Shown here: positions 1 to 11,553 of the stretch, piece after piece
How the letters are laid out: each line of letters begins with the position of its first letter
How positions within the stretch are numbered: position 1 is the first letter of the stretch
Source: Trichinella spiralis
Lineage: Eukaryota; Nematoda; Enoplea; Trichinellida; Trichinellidae
Length of the DNA stretch: 64,000 nt
Assembly (NCBI GenBank): GCA_000181795.3
Contig: CM012955.1
Coordinates: 12,545,058 to 12,609,057, forward strand
Direction: 5' to 3'
Notes under the pieces: generated by a model
Database searches by the model: none
The model's input: only the letters and a program-made list of their open reading frames with translations
Told to the model about the DNA's origin: nothing
Program-made: the position numbers and the translations under genes

Positions 1-3000
1 ACAATGCTTTTCTCAACCGTTTTCCTTTTCTAGGCCACAACTATTCCGACCTATTTGTGAATGAAATTAAAATTCATAAATAATCAAGAAACAAAATTAT
101 CCCTACGAAATGAACATCACTACCATTAACCGAACATACAACATTAATGATAATAGAATGAAATATTATTATTATTATTATTATTCAATTTTCAACATCT
201 CAAGCTTACACAATTACCATTGAAAATGTACAGTGAAATATATATGATGATGCGGATGAACTTTTCCAAGACCTATTTTCAATTTACAAGTGCAATGTTC
301 GCAATGCGACGACAGCTTTGACTGACCAGCACATGATATCGAGCAAAAGCTGAAGTATCAGCACCTTTTGGCATAGAAAATGCAAATTTTTTTTTCGAAA
401 ATGAATAAATCGTTTGTTCTTTTTCTTTTTCGCTTGAATGTGAATGGAAATGATTCTTAAGACGCGCATCGATTTCAGCTCAACCAAAAAGACACAATAA
501 TCAACGGTCGAAAAGTAGGTCACACGGCCAATCCATGCAAAAATCACGACCCACCGACGAATGATTAAAGCTGTGTATTTCACTAATGCTAGCGTGAATC
601 CAAAAATCCACCACGACCAAAAGATCGATAACAATTTTCCCCATCCCCACACCTCAAAAATTTTATATCAACAGTAAGAAAAATTTATTTACCGTTTCTT
701 TATGGAATGTAAAAATGGCAAATAAAATTGTTGACAAAAATTGAAAACAACATTTTTATTAAACTATCGACAAAATTGATCAACGCCGTTCTCGTGCAAA
801 ACGTTATCATCAAAATGATAAACATGTTGACATATTCTTACAAAATAAAATGATAAAAATCACAATCTGTTAAGCATACGGTATGGCATGAATTCAAAAA
901 AATAAAAATAAAAACACTTCATCTGATTTTGAAATTTCTTTCCAAAAATACTTTGAAAATTAATACGTATGCGCACATACACATACGCACACACACAAGT
1001 ACCTACGTTTGTGAGATGAAATATTCCAAAACATGCAAAATTTTATACCAATTTAAATTATAAAATTCTTTATTTATTTATAACATATAGTATAAAAAAT
1101 AAAAGCGGAACAAATGAAATATTTGAAGCAAACAGAACCCATCCAATAATCGATGAATAAAATTATCAAAATTAAAATACAATCTGAAACTTGAAAATGC
1201 ACAACTCAACTCATTAAAGAATGTTCTTTTAAACAATTATTCAGACAACATTCCATAAATACAACAAAAAAGTTTACTCCTTGAATTTTATAAAACTGAT
1301 TATTATAATAAACTCCCAGTTTAAGTAAAGCGTTGACAAACAACCTGCTATCATCATCATTCTAAGCTGCGGTAGGCTAAACGGATATCGATTGCCCGGT
1401 GCACACTGACCAAAGAAAACAAGATGCGTCTGTTTGCCCCTGGCTTCACTGTTTAAACACAAATAAAACGAATTCGAACTGCGATGAAAGCAATAAAAAT
1501 CGTAACACTAGTAAATTAAAAGAATGTTTCATTCGACTATATTTTCAATTTCATCTTTGAAATTCAATTGTTTAAAAAAAACTTTCCCGAAAACAAGTAC
1601 ATTATTACAACTCGCTAATTTACTTTTAATAGCTTTATTGTGTTTAGATTCAATATTTATAAAACGACCAACTATACCAAATCATATACAAAAAATTAAA
1701 CATCTTTTTAAAATATCAAGGCAGTTAACTGAAATAATTCTTCTATGATAAACTGATCATGAAAACTTTAGCAAACTTAATACCCGCTCCCCCATCCCCA
1801 TCCCCCTAAAATAAATCGACTGAAAATAATGATGATAAAAATTATAAAAACCAAATAAGAAACACTTTAAAATATCAAAACACCGCTCAATTTCAGCTAA
1901 TTAGCATGATAATAATCTTTAAATCAAGAACCACTTCAACACAACAACGAAAACTTCAACTGAAATAACTTTGTAGTTATTATTGTGTTTGCGTAAAACA
2001 AATGAATGAAATAGTTTACGCTTGGAAAATTCTACATGAAAAAAATCATTAATTTTACATGTAGAACTTAAATAAAATCAAAGCTCAAACGAAAACAAAG
2101 TTGAAAGCAATGAAAAGCAACTTACATAAAATTTTACAAGGATTCATTATCTTCAGAAAACATTTGCATCAAATTGAATTCCACTCAAACAGTCGTTCGA
2201 ACAGTTCAAGATAACAATGAATATTAGAGAGACGAAAAGAGCAAACAATTCAAAATAATACAGTATAGCAAAAAGAAAAAAAATCAAGTATAGTATGAGT
2301 TTTTTATTGGAATTTCAAAACGTTAATATATAAGATAGAATTTATTTTTAATTTATTAAAAATAATATTCAATGTAATTTTGAATTTTATTTATTATTTA
2401 AAACTATTCTGTGACACTTGATCAGCTAGAATTATTACGAATGCTATTTATGATATGCAAGTTATGTAATATATGGCTTGAAATAATTGTAAATATAAAT
2501 AAATTCAATCATAAATATTTAATGAATGTTTGTTTTTGTTCTTTAAATATAAAGAGAGAATATTTATTATATTTTATGATTAAAATTAAGCATTGCAATA
2601 TTCACACGCATTCGTTCATTTACGTAGTGCGTTTGTGAAAAAAAACTGTATTTATCATTTTTGATGAGCAGATAAGATTATTTCAAGACAATCTGACAAA
2701 CTATTCATTAAGTGATATTGTAAAGTGGGTTTGTTGTCACTAAATAAGAACAGTATTTATAATCAAGCGACGTTATACAATGCTGCTTTACTGTTCACAC
2801 TGATTTTTCAGAATATTACAAATAAACAGATAACGCACAGCGGTTATAATGATGATACTGCAATTATTTTTCTCCTTTGCACGTGATATTGGCTTCAGAA
2901 GATTCGTATTTTCACCGTTATTTACCTCCAAAATAAATATTATAACATACGTTTCGACAAGTTTATAATTGTGATCAATATTGCAACGTAAATCATGTCC

Positions 3001-3230
3001 ATTAGATATTATTTTTTTCTGTTTATTAATTCGATTGTTTAAAAATTTTAATTACATATAAATTCTATGGTAATAAATAATTTCAGTTCGAAACACAAGT
3101 TAACATTGAAAACCAGGAGATATGAAACCACGAAAAATAATTTACTGCTTTTTGAAAAGCATGCATTGAATGCAACAGAGTTGATAACAAAAAAATCATA
3201 ATAATAAGTAAAGAAAGAAAACTGAAAGCA
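1..3230. other. Gene-poor AT-rich stretch at the left edge with two weak coding candidates
   Basis: No gene can be secured here. An ATT/ATTATT microsatellite lies at 164-185. A 9-bp-arm hairpin sits at 2030-2066 (TTCTACATG and CATGTAGAA around a short AT loop). Two minus-strand reading frames stand out by composition. One spans 284-652, rich in Trp and hydrophobic residues in its first 70 codons. The other spans 1274-1462 and has a GC-richer core around 1360-1450. I could not join them by phase-consistent splice sites, and I do not recognise either product. The rest is AT-rich with scattered stops in all frames. Confidence 0.5.
284..652 (-). CDS. Weak candidate exon, hydrophobic Trp-rich frame, product unknown
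   Basis: This is an open frame of 122 codons whose first half is strongly hydrophobic, with several Trp residues (WGWGKLL, WSWWIFGF) followed by basic residues. That pattern could be one or two membrane segments of a multi-pass protein whose other exons are further upstream on the minus strand. The second half becomes Lys/Phe/Leu-rich and looks like translated AT-rich DNA, so a real exon would probably end near position 430. I see no clear start context and no matching splice partner. It may be chance. Confidence 0.2.
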   Translation of the reverse strand: MWGWGKLLSIFWSWWIFGFTLALVKYTALIIRRWVVIFAWIGRVTYFSTVDYCVFLVELKSMRVLRIISIHIQAKKKKNKRFIHFRKKNLHFLCQKVLILQLLLDIMCWSVKAVVALRTLHL

Positions 3231-5328
3231 TTAAAAAGTGTTAATTCTGTTTTTTCTGTAAACGTTTTGGTAAATGGCAAGTTGGCGCCTACGCTGTTTC
3301 ATTTGAGCAGCTCGTTTACGACGAGATAATACCGAAGGTGAACAAACAATAGCAAATTTGGCTACTTTTGATTTCACCAGTGGTGTAAGCACCCTGGGGC
3401 TTAGCACGAGCGCTTCTGCAACACCAGGTGACAAAATGAACGGGCTCAATACCAGTGGACTTAAAATAAGTGGCGACAGCACACTTGGAGATAGAACCAA
3501 TGGACTGAGTACTGCAGGTGACAGTACTATTGGATCAAGTACCAGAGGTGATAGTATGAACGGATGAAGAACCAACGGTGACAAAATGACAGGAAAAAGC
3601 ACGGATGGAGAAAGAACAAAAGGTGACAATACTCGAGGACTGAGAACCAATGGTGCAAGTACAATCGGGCTTAATATCAGTGGACCAAGAACAGCTGGTG
3701 ACAATACCACCGTTGACAATAAAATTGGACTTAAAACAATCGCTTGTGACACTAAACTTGGACTTAAATCTAAATTTTTTAAAGTCAAAGCAGTCAACGT
3801 AACTGCTCGCTTAGTGCGTTTTGTAGAGCCAATCATTTTTACATAATCCAGCAATGCTTGTTCACGTTGTTCATTGGTCATATTTAAATATTTCCTTTTG
3901 TCAAATGGCAATCTGCTAACGTTGAATGGATTTTCCTTACTATAAAACAATTCCAACTGTTTGTCATCCATAAATGCATAGCCTTTCTTCATCATTGCAT
4001 CTTTCTGCTCCGAAGACATCGATCTCTCCAAAGATTTGAATCGTTCATCAGCTAGATTATAATTTTTCGTATTATTTGTTACTTTTGACAAATATGACGG
4101 TACACTTTCTGATAAATTTTCCACAGTTTCCAAAAATGATGCCATCTTAGGTTTCGTGGCTATAGCTTTGCCTTGTAGCAAAATTTCACCCGCACCGGTC
4201 AATTCTAAAATGACACTCATCAACATTTCTTGATCATGCTTAGGCAGTCGTCGCAATATTCTTGGCAGAGAAAGCAATTTGCTCGAATCGCCATCATCAT
4301 TCAATGATAAAATATCCGGCGACAAAAATGACCGCATGTCCTTCTGGCGTGGCATGATGGAAAAAAAATCAGGCGAAAGAAATCGAAAAGCTTCGGAAGT
4401 TTCATTTTCATGAACAGCCTTGGCTACTATCTCTTTGGAAATATTTATCATTTCAAAATACCATTTTGGAAATTGCTTTGGGGTGCCTTTCTCGTAGGCA
4501 GAGTTGATGGCTGATTCGGCGTCAGAAATTGCTTTGTGCAAAAATTTCCATCCAAACTCTTCGTCATCTTCAGTCGGTTCGTTGGGAGAATTTTCCAAAA
4601 GCTGTTTTGCGATTGCTAAAATTTTCTCACGACGTTCAGGATCATCAGACTGTTGGACGCTGCTTCCAATTGGGGTTTTGGAAAACTTTTGTCTCAGGCG
4701 ATTTCCAATTAAAAATGGCTCACGAAGCAACCGCTTGTTAAGCATATAGTCAGAAAGGACGCTGACAAATGTTCTTTTTTCTGCTTTTTGTATATACGTG
4801 GATAATCTTTTCTGGCTTTCTTCATTCATTTGCATGGTCTGTGCTTCGCTGAGTGTTTGTCGACGATTACGCTGTACTACCTCAAAAAAGTTTATCTTTT
4901 TAACAATTATTTGAAACAAAAAGTAAGTAAAACGACAACAACAAAAAATTATTCTCACCCTCAAACCGGATACCCAACGAGTACCGTCCGACGGTTTTGG
5001 TGGAGATGTGGTGACCACAGGCTGTGTTGTCGGTTCCGGTGCTTCTGGCTCACCGCATGATAAAATTGGCAGCATGCATTGGGAATAATCGACTGCTGTT
5101 TCAGTCAAATAGGTGCATTTGCTAAACTCTTGCCTGTGTTCATCGCTGCACAGTTGCAATTGCTTAGTAGCGATCAGAGCAAGCACTGACATCTCTGCTT
5201 GAGTGGACAGGTGATCAGATAAATGTTTTTTAAAATCTGGACCTTCATGAATGATACGATAGGAACGAGGTGTTTTGAATTCAGAAATTTCTAAATTGAA
5301 ATCATTTTTAGGTGAAATTGTATTTACT
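3231..5328 (-). CDS. MLT-10-like moulting cycle protein with LSP decapeptide repeats (5' exon missing)
   Basis: The C-terminal part is a long array of LSPxVL units. The family link (moulting-cycle MLT-10-like, formerly DUF644; secreted, hypodermal, needed for cuticle shedding in Caenorhabditis) comes from that array and from the FLSPDFFS/FLSPDILS motifs upstream; it is recalled knowledge, not searched. The frame runs about 700 codons to a stop at 3231-3233. Its upper end has no ATG in good context but does have an acceptor-like ...ATTGACAG near 5329, so at least one 5' exon, presumably with the signal peptide, is missing. An intron is likely at 4881-4958 (or 4872-4958): a GTGAG donor, with a hydrophobic, cysteine-rich stretch coded inside. 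Both lengths are multiples of three. The N-terminal part has a few Cys residues and a Pro/Thr-rich linker. Basic cleavage-type sites occur at RNRR (residues 155-158), RTKR (before residue 510) and RRKR (about 665). Confidence 0.85.
3354..3806 (-). repeat. Coding decapeptide repeat array (LSPxVL-xP-hydrophobic pair)
   Basis: This part of the MLT-10-like gene encodes about fifteen consecutive 10-residue units. Written in register, LSP recurs every ten residues, followed by a variable residue, then V-L, then x-P and two hydrophobic residues. Many units are themselves two near-identical pentapeptides (LSPxV or LSPxI). The register holds through residues about 511-660 with very few breaks. The array starts right after a RTKR site and ends right before a RRKR site. 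The antisense strand stays open across it, which produces spurious plus-strand frames at 3358-3846. Confidence 0.9.
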
Positions 5329-5333
5329 GTCAA

Positions 5334-8300
5334 TAACTCACTTGGTATCGGTGAAAAAATTAAAAAAAAGCATTACGCAATATATGGAAGCAAATTTTCT
5401 TAAACTAAGCTCGTTCTTTCATTGCATTTTTAAAGTCTGTACTTGCACTTACTTTAATTTTCAAAATGAAAACATTTCTTTTGGTATATTAAATTTTAAA
5501 ACAAAAATTATAATTCATTTAATTGAATAATTTTACTAGAACTTAACGTTCGGTGATTTATTTGGATAATCAATTTTTGATATTCTAAAAGAAAATTAGG
5601 TACTTTGTTACAATTACTGTAATATTTCCTGATGTATTCCATTGTATTTACCATCTCGTAGAAGTGTTGTGATGAATTTAAATTTTTAAATATGTAATAA
5701 AAGCTTTTTTTTGATTTTTAGAAAAATGATAAAATTTTAAAATTCAAAATGTTGTATGCAATGATTAAGTGATATCTGTAATGTTTAAATAATTTATTTG
5801 AAACCAAATGAATTGAAAAGATGTTTCAAGTTTACAAATTTACATTGATAAAGTATAGAAAAATGATTTGAAAATATTATTAATTAATTAAATATTAGTT
5901 TGACTTTATTGAAATAAAGCTGCTATCAAATATACCGCTAAAAATTTGTTCCAAATGTACTTGATGTGCTCATATAAATATAGGTTTTGTAATTCATATC
6001 ATCAAAATTTTAAATATCACCTAATTAGAGAAATTAATGCATGTCAAAAGTTCTTAAAGTAATCTGTTAATTAATTACAGTAACTGATATTATTATTTGT
6101 TATCAGGTGTTAGTAGAATGAAAAGCATTCTTACTAGCAACGGCAATGTGTAAGAATAAGCAATACAGGAACAATTTCATGGTGGCTATTGGAAATGCTT
6201 TGCGACCAAATTTCAACTTCAAATTTTATTTAACATTTGCTACATTTATTTAACTCAGGCAAATTATTTATCGTGTCAAACAATTTGGCATCCTTGTTTC
6301 ATAGAGGTCAGCTGTATTGTACAAGCACGTAGCTGAATATTGGGAAACTTTGATCTACAAAACATCAGTCTTGTCTTGCCAGCAATAAATGAACTTTTGC
6401 ATTAAATCACTTTTCTGATGACATGCTGATAATTATGTTTTTTTTTCTTCTCAATTTGGGCGCAAATTGCAATGCTGCGCCCATGGGAAAATAAATATGT
6501 GACAGAAATGTGACGAGTAAAAAAAATAACAATAGATTGGCTCTTCGAAAGCGATTCTGTTCAGAAATTCAAAATTCAAACAGAAGATTCGCAACCCATA
6601 TTTTTCGCTCGTTCTCCACTGCGTGCATGACCTGACTGAAACAATTCACCATCCGCAAGCCTTGCACCTTCAAAAATTTCCATCTGATAAACTGAAAGCC
6701 TACTTCAGTTAAAAGGAAATTATTCATAATTTCAAAAATTAAAGTTTTCCATTGTCCCGATTGGGTGGGGTTATTCGGCGTATTATCGTTGTTCGACGCA
6801 ATTTGTCCGCATGCAAGTGTACAATAATTGCATAATAATTTCGATTTTAAACAAAAAAAAGATTCACTTATGCATTTTTATGCAAATCTGTCACGTTTTC
6901 CAAATTTTAGCAACACCGTTTACATTATTTCTTGAAGTTTAAATCGAATTTTATCATTCATTATGTAAAGGAAATTTTTCGTTTTCATTCTCCGTATTCC
7001 CAACATTGCCACACTGTCAATGTTGTTGAAATTAATTCGAAAAATTTTACTATAAAAATAAATGAAAACATCTAAAAAGCATAAAGTAAAACTGCAGTTT
7101 CCAAATATAAAGAAAATTAATCAAAAAAGACATTCCAAATAATTAATTACTTGCTCTCAGCTATGATACGTGCAGTATTGCATGTTTAATTTCATTTCCA
7201 ATTTATGTTCTTGAAAAAAAAGACGTTTCACATTTTGACCTTTCAAATACTCTGAATGATGATCATAATTCAACTTTTTAAGAGAAAAAAATATTATCAT
7301 CAAGTCTTGATTGATCAAGTAACTTTCAGCTTCCACGACAAAGAAGTGATTAAAATTTCCTCTCGTTTTATTAGCAATTAATTGTAAGCATTGTCATCTG
7401 TTTACTCTTTTTTCATTCTGATAAATATAAATACAATAATTAAACGAAAAATAATGCTGTAAATACCAAAGAGAGAAGTAGCAGTCGCAATAAACGCCTA
7501 GTTTATATCAAAATGCTATGAAAAGACATTTGCCTATGCTATTTTTCATGTATACAAATTTATTTATATATGTAAATATTAAAATATTGCCCCATAATTG
7601 TATTGGGCATCGATATATTTCTAAATATTTATATGTCAAAGCTGTCATAAAATAAAGCATCCATTTTATACAAATGCATATGGGCATTATTCTTAAACTC
7701 TTATCATATTGTGATTTTTAAGTACAATTCAATGTCGAAAGTTTACTTAGGGGTAAAAAATCAAAACGTTTAAAATTGCTGTATAAGTTCCACTTTTTTA
7801 TTTTATTTCTTTCAAAATATTTGCATAATTTTTGACTCAGGCATGTATCATTCACTGCATTCACTACAATGACATATGGTATGCTTTTGCAAGCGCACAC
7901 TTTTGTTGTCCATTTTTTTCCCTTTTGTGAAAAGTTCAGTTGGAGCAATCGGTACTAAACCACGTTTTCATTCATTTCTTTATTTTGAATTTTTTTCAAT
8001 AAATTTAAAACATCTACTTCCTTTTTCATTAAAGTTTAAAAAGAAATTGGCCTAAAATGACTAGTTAAAAGAAAAAAATATTCTGATATGGTGTATGCCA
8101 GCATCAGGCAAAATAGCATTGGCCTAGATGTATAAGCAAATTTTGCTACTTTCATTAAAAGAAAAATTAATTTATTCACCATCACTCGATATAAAAAGAT
8201 TGAAATTCCATTACATTCCAATTAAATGTCAATTTTCAAGTCATATGTTAATCAATAATTATTTTTTTACAATAATGAAATCTTCACCGCGTTTTCTACA

Positions 8301-9063
8301 CTTTTTCAAACACTTACTTTTCTAATTTTGCTTCTTTAAACTAATTTGTCTAACTATTTTTTCATAGTTTTAAATTCAAAATTGAACTCAAAAAGTTAAT
8401 TGAACGCTTATTCTTTATTACATAAAGTATATGTTTTAAATTTCATTGTCATATACGCCTCTTTTCTGAAATAAATTTACCAAAATGCACTTGAAATTAA
8501 AAAAAAGAGTGAAACTTGAAAGATTAAATATTTTATCATTTTTTGCAATATGTACTGACTTTTTAGGTACTGTAGAGACTTTGTTTTTATTTAGCTTTTG
8601 TTTAGTTTTACATTATATGTTCATTTATGTTTATAAAAATATTTCATCTTAACTGAAAAAGTATTAATTTATTTAATTCAACTTTACTACATATGAATTT
8701 CAAGTTATCCGTCTATGTCGAAGCAATGGTAATGGTTATTTTAAAATCATTTTATGCACATCTGAATAAATATGCACAAATGTAAGTTTATAAAGAATAC
8801 ATTTAAAAATTAAAAATATCAAAATTAATGACTTTTGCCCTAGCTTTTCGACTTATAAAATGTGAAATGCAACTTATACTGTAAAACATACATTCTTATC
8901 TTTATGAGACCAACAGTAATGCAGTTGACAGTATCTTGATATCTGTTTTATTAGTACCGATGTTATCATTTTTATCCATTCAAAATAACAATTTCTAATT
9001 AATAGTAAGTGTATTTTTATACACTTTAAAAATTTTAATATAAATTTTAAAATTTAGTACATC
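5334..9063. other. Gene-poor AT-rich stretch; probable location of the missing MLT-10-like 5' exon
   Basis: I see no secure gene. The stretch lies between divergent genes (the MLT-10-like gene on minus, ANKZF1-like on plus), so it should hold both promoters and the first exon of the MLT-10-like gene. No minus-strand exon coding a convincing signal peptide with a donor could be picked out. A short minus-strand frame at 6576-6683 (35 codons, beginning MEIFEGARLADG) is compositionally coding-like but has no secretion signal and no recognised similarity. The rest is AT-rich with poly-A/T runs. Confidence 0.5.
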
Positions 9064-11553
9064 ATGGAGCAATCTGAAGAAAACGAGCAAAAGCGAAAAC
9101 TTATCTTATTTACTGAGCCTGCCGAAGAATGGATTCACGATGTCAAAGGTGTTGTTTTAGGTTTGGAACGAAATGAATTTTTAAAAATTGCAATGCAAGG
9201 AGGATTTAAAGTAAAAGACACGGTACCGTTTGCATCTTCTGCTATTGGAGGTCCAGTTTTGGGTAATTTTCGCAGCGAAGAACGTCCAGTATCGCTTGGT
9301 ACTTCTTTAGACAAGGTGAAAATTGATATTACTTTTTTTATTTGCATAGCATATCAATTTTTTAGTTTTCGTGTGTTAAATCAGTATATCAACGCATCAA
9401 TAGCAAGCGTTCGAAACTTGGTATGTGCGCCATGAGTTATCCAAGTTTTTTGGCGTTGTCAGATAATGAAGTGCAGAAAACGCTGCGTGAATTGAAAAAT
9501 ATGATTGAGCAGTTCAATTTCAGTAACTGGAAGTTCAATAATTATTTATTCAAACGAGGCTTTGTTTATTTTGAAACAAGATTTGGTGATGTATATTCGT
9601 GCAATAGCACCCTTTTTTACGATCGAAATGAAGAATATGTAATTTTTTTTATTTTGATAAATTCAATGTGAATGTGATAATTTAGCAAAGCTAATTCATT
9701 TTTTTATAGAACGTCGACACCATTCTTCCTAGATTGCTTTCTTTTAAATCGGAAAAAGTTGTTTGGATTGTAATGTTGGTGGCGAGTGGAAATTTTGCCG
9801 GCGCTGTATTTGAAAGGTATATATAAATATTCATGTGTAATTTTCAATGTGAATAATTTGTTGAGGTTTTCATTTTTCTAGAGGAGTGATGCTGGAGCAT
9901 CGATGCTTTCATCGATATACGAACAGAGCGAAAATTGGTGGAGCACAATGCTCGAAAGACAACCGCGGTCAACGTTATACAGCCAGCGCTGGGGCTATGA
10001 TCAGACGTTACAACGAGCAGGCATTGATTCATGTGAGTATTTTCACTTTTATTAATATTCACGCAGAATTTTCCATTCTCGTAGCTTAAATATTCCATTT
10101 GATAGTTGATTGCATCATATCACATTATATATTTCGAGTTTTAGTAAATAATTGAGCAGCAGTATTTTGGTAATTAAGCGATTATCAAGTTCGACAAATT
10201 ACAGTATAACTCAAAAACATATCTGATTAAAAATAGTGAAATGTTTTTGTGCAAATTCAAGAACATTGCAGTGATATGATTAAATGGAAATGTAGTGTAT
10301 TTATTTTCGTAATAATTCGTTTTGAGGATATGCGTAATTGTTTATCCACTTTAGGAAATCCATGGTTTGATTATTGAGTGGAGCAAGTGGATTGAAAGTT
10401 GTGAAATTATATTTTTTCACTGTCCAAATGAGTACAAGTCAAACGTGTTTGATAAGTCGGGCATCAGTACGGCAGCGAAGCATCTCGCCCTGAGACCAAT
10501 ACCATTTTCAACCGGCAAGCCTACATTGGAAGAGGTGAAGCGCGTTTACAAGAAATTGATAACTGTTCAGAAACTCGGTATTGAACAATTGGTGCGGAGT
10601 TGTTGCAATTGTTATTGTAGATTTGACTAATTTTAGGTAAAAAGGATAAATTTTTGGTCGACGTTTATCGGTCGCTTGTTAGCGAGCAGACTATTGATAT
10701 CGTACCAATGGAAGATGTGGTCGAACCTAAAGAATCGGTTCGAGAGATACGACGCAAGCAGAAAGCCGCTAGTGATGAATATAAACTGGAAATGCAAAAT
10801 TTGAAAAATGAAAGGCAACAAAAATTGAAAGAAAAGAAAGAATTGATATTGCGCGAATTGGCGGCATCCAGAAAATGTGACTCAGAAAGGGCGACGTTGC
10901 TGAAAGAGTTGCGTGATTTGATATTTACAGCTTGCAGCAATGGCCATGGCTTGTCGAAATTGGAAACTTTTCTTTCCGAAGGAAAATTACCCAAGGAAGT
11001 TTTCTTGGCCGAATGTGTGAAACCGTATGATATGATTTCCAATCCGACGGCGTTGCACTTGGCCATGTTGAACAATCAAATTGATGCTGCTCGATTTTTG
11101 ATTCGATCCGGCTGCAGCCCGGGGATTCCCAACGGTGAAGGTTTGACACCATACCAAATGGCTGGAGAAGAGATGAAACGAAGCTTAATCGAGATGAAAA
11201 CGGATACTTCAATCGAGGTGGACTGGTCAGGAAGTAATGTACCGTCGTCGGTGGAAGAAATGACGGAAGAATTGAAGCAGTTGGCTTTGAAAGAGAAAAA
11301 AGCGGATGCTAGAAGAGCTAGACGACAACGTCAGCGTGATAACAAGGCAAAAGTGGAAAGAGAAAAATTGGAACAGGAAGAGCGTGAGAAGAAGGATTTT
11401 TTGGCATCTTCTGAGGAAGACAAAGCTGGAAAGCAACGATGCTACACGTGTGCAGCGCAAATCGACCCGGCCAATTGTTTTCACTATTCAGAATTTGTTT
11501 TCTGCACCGTGCAATGTTTGAGAGTTTATCGTTTTTCCTCAACAACTTCTTGA
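9064..11553 (+). CDS. ANKZF1: ANKZF1/Vms1-type peptidyl-tRNA hydrolase (ribosome-associated quality control)
   Basis: Six exons fit in phase: 9064-9315, 9366-9638, 9710-9816, 9882-10032, 10355-10577 and 10637-11553, giving about 639 residues (yeast Vms1 632, human ANKZF1 726 from memory). The family cleaves peptidyl-tRNA on stalled 60S subunits, in the cytosol and at mitochondria, and works with p97/VCP. The VLRF1 domain is clear: HRYTNRAKIGGAQ with the catalytic-type Gln at residue 233, then SAGAMIRRYNE. Further on come a Lys/Glu-rich coiled coil, an ankyrin-like segment (TALHLAMLNNQIDAARFLI), a second basic coiled coil where the family carries a VCP-interacting motif, and a C-terminal treble-clef finger (CYTCAAQ...FCTVQC). 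The N-terminal Cys2His2 finger of the family is not recognisable: exon 2 has YQRINSKRSKLG where relatives have H-x-HRYNxKRKL. The start ATG follows an acceptor-like TTTAG by 6 nt. Confidence 0.93.

Noticed and set aside
2030-2066. Hairpin as a possible miRNA precursor
   Set aside because: The stem is only about 9 bp plus a few pairs; a precursor needs arms of about 22 nt.
3358-3846. Plus-strand repetitive frames rich in Gly, Ser, Thr and Asn
   Set aside because: They are antisense shadows of the LSP repeat; the 30-nt period keeps the opposite strand open.
4873-4885. Minus-strand TGAGGTAGTA, identical to the first ten bases of let-7
   Set aside because: It diverges straight afterwards, sits across the acceptor and coding start of an MLT-10-like exon, and has no complementary arm for a precursor hairpin.
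10665-11484. Minus-strand frames of 85-136 codons
   Set aside because: They are shadows of the last ANKZF1-like exon, which has clear coiled-coil, ankyrin and zinc-binding content on the plus strand.
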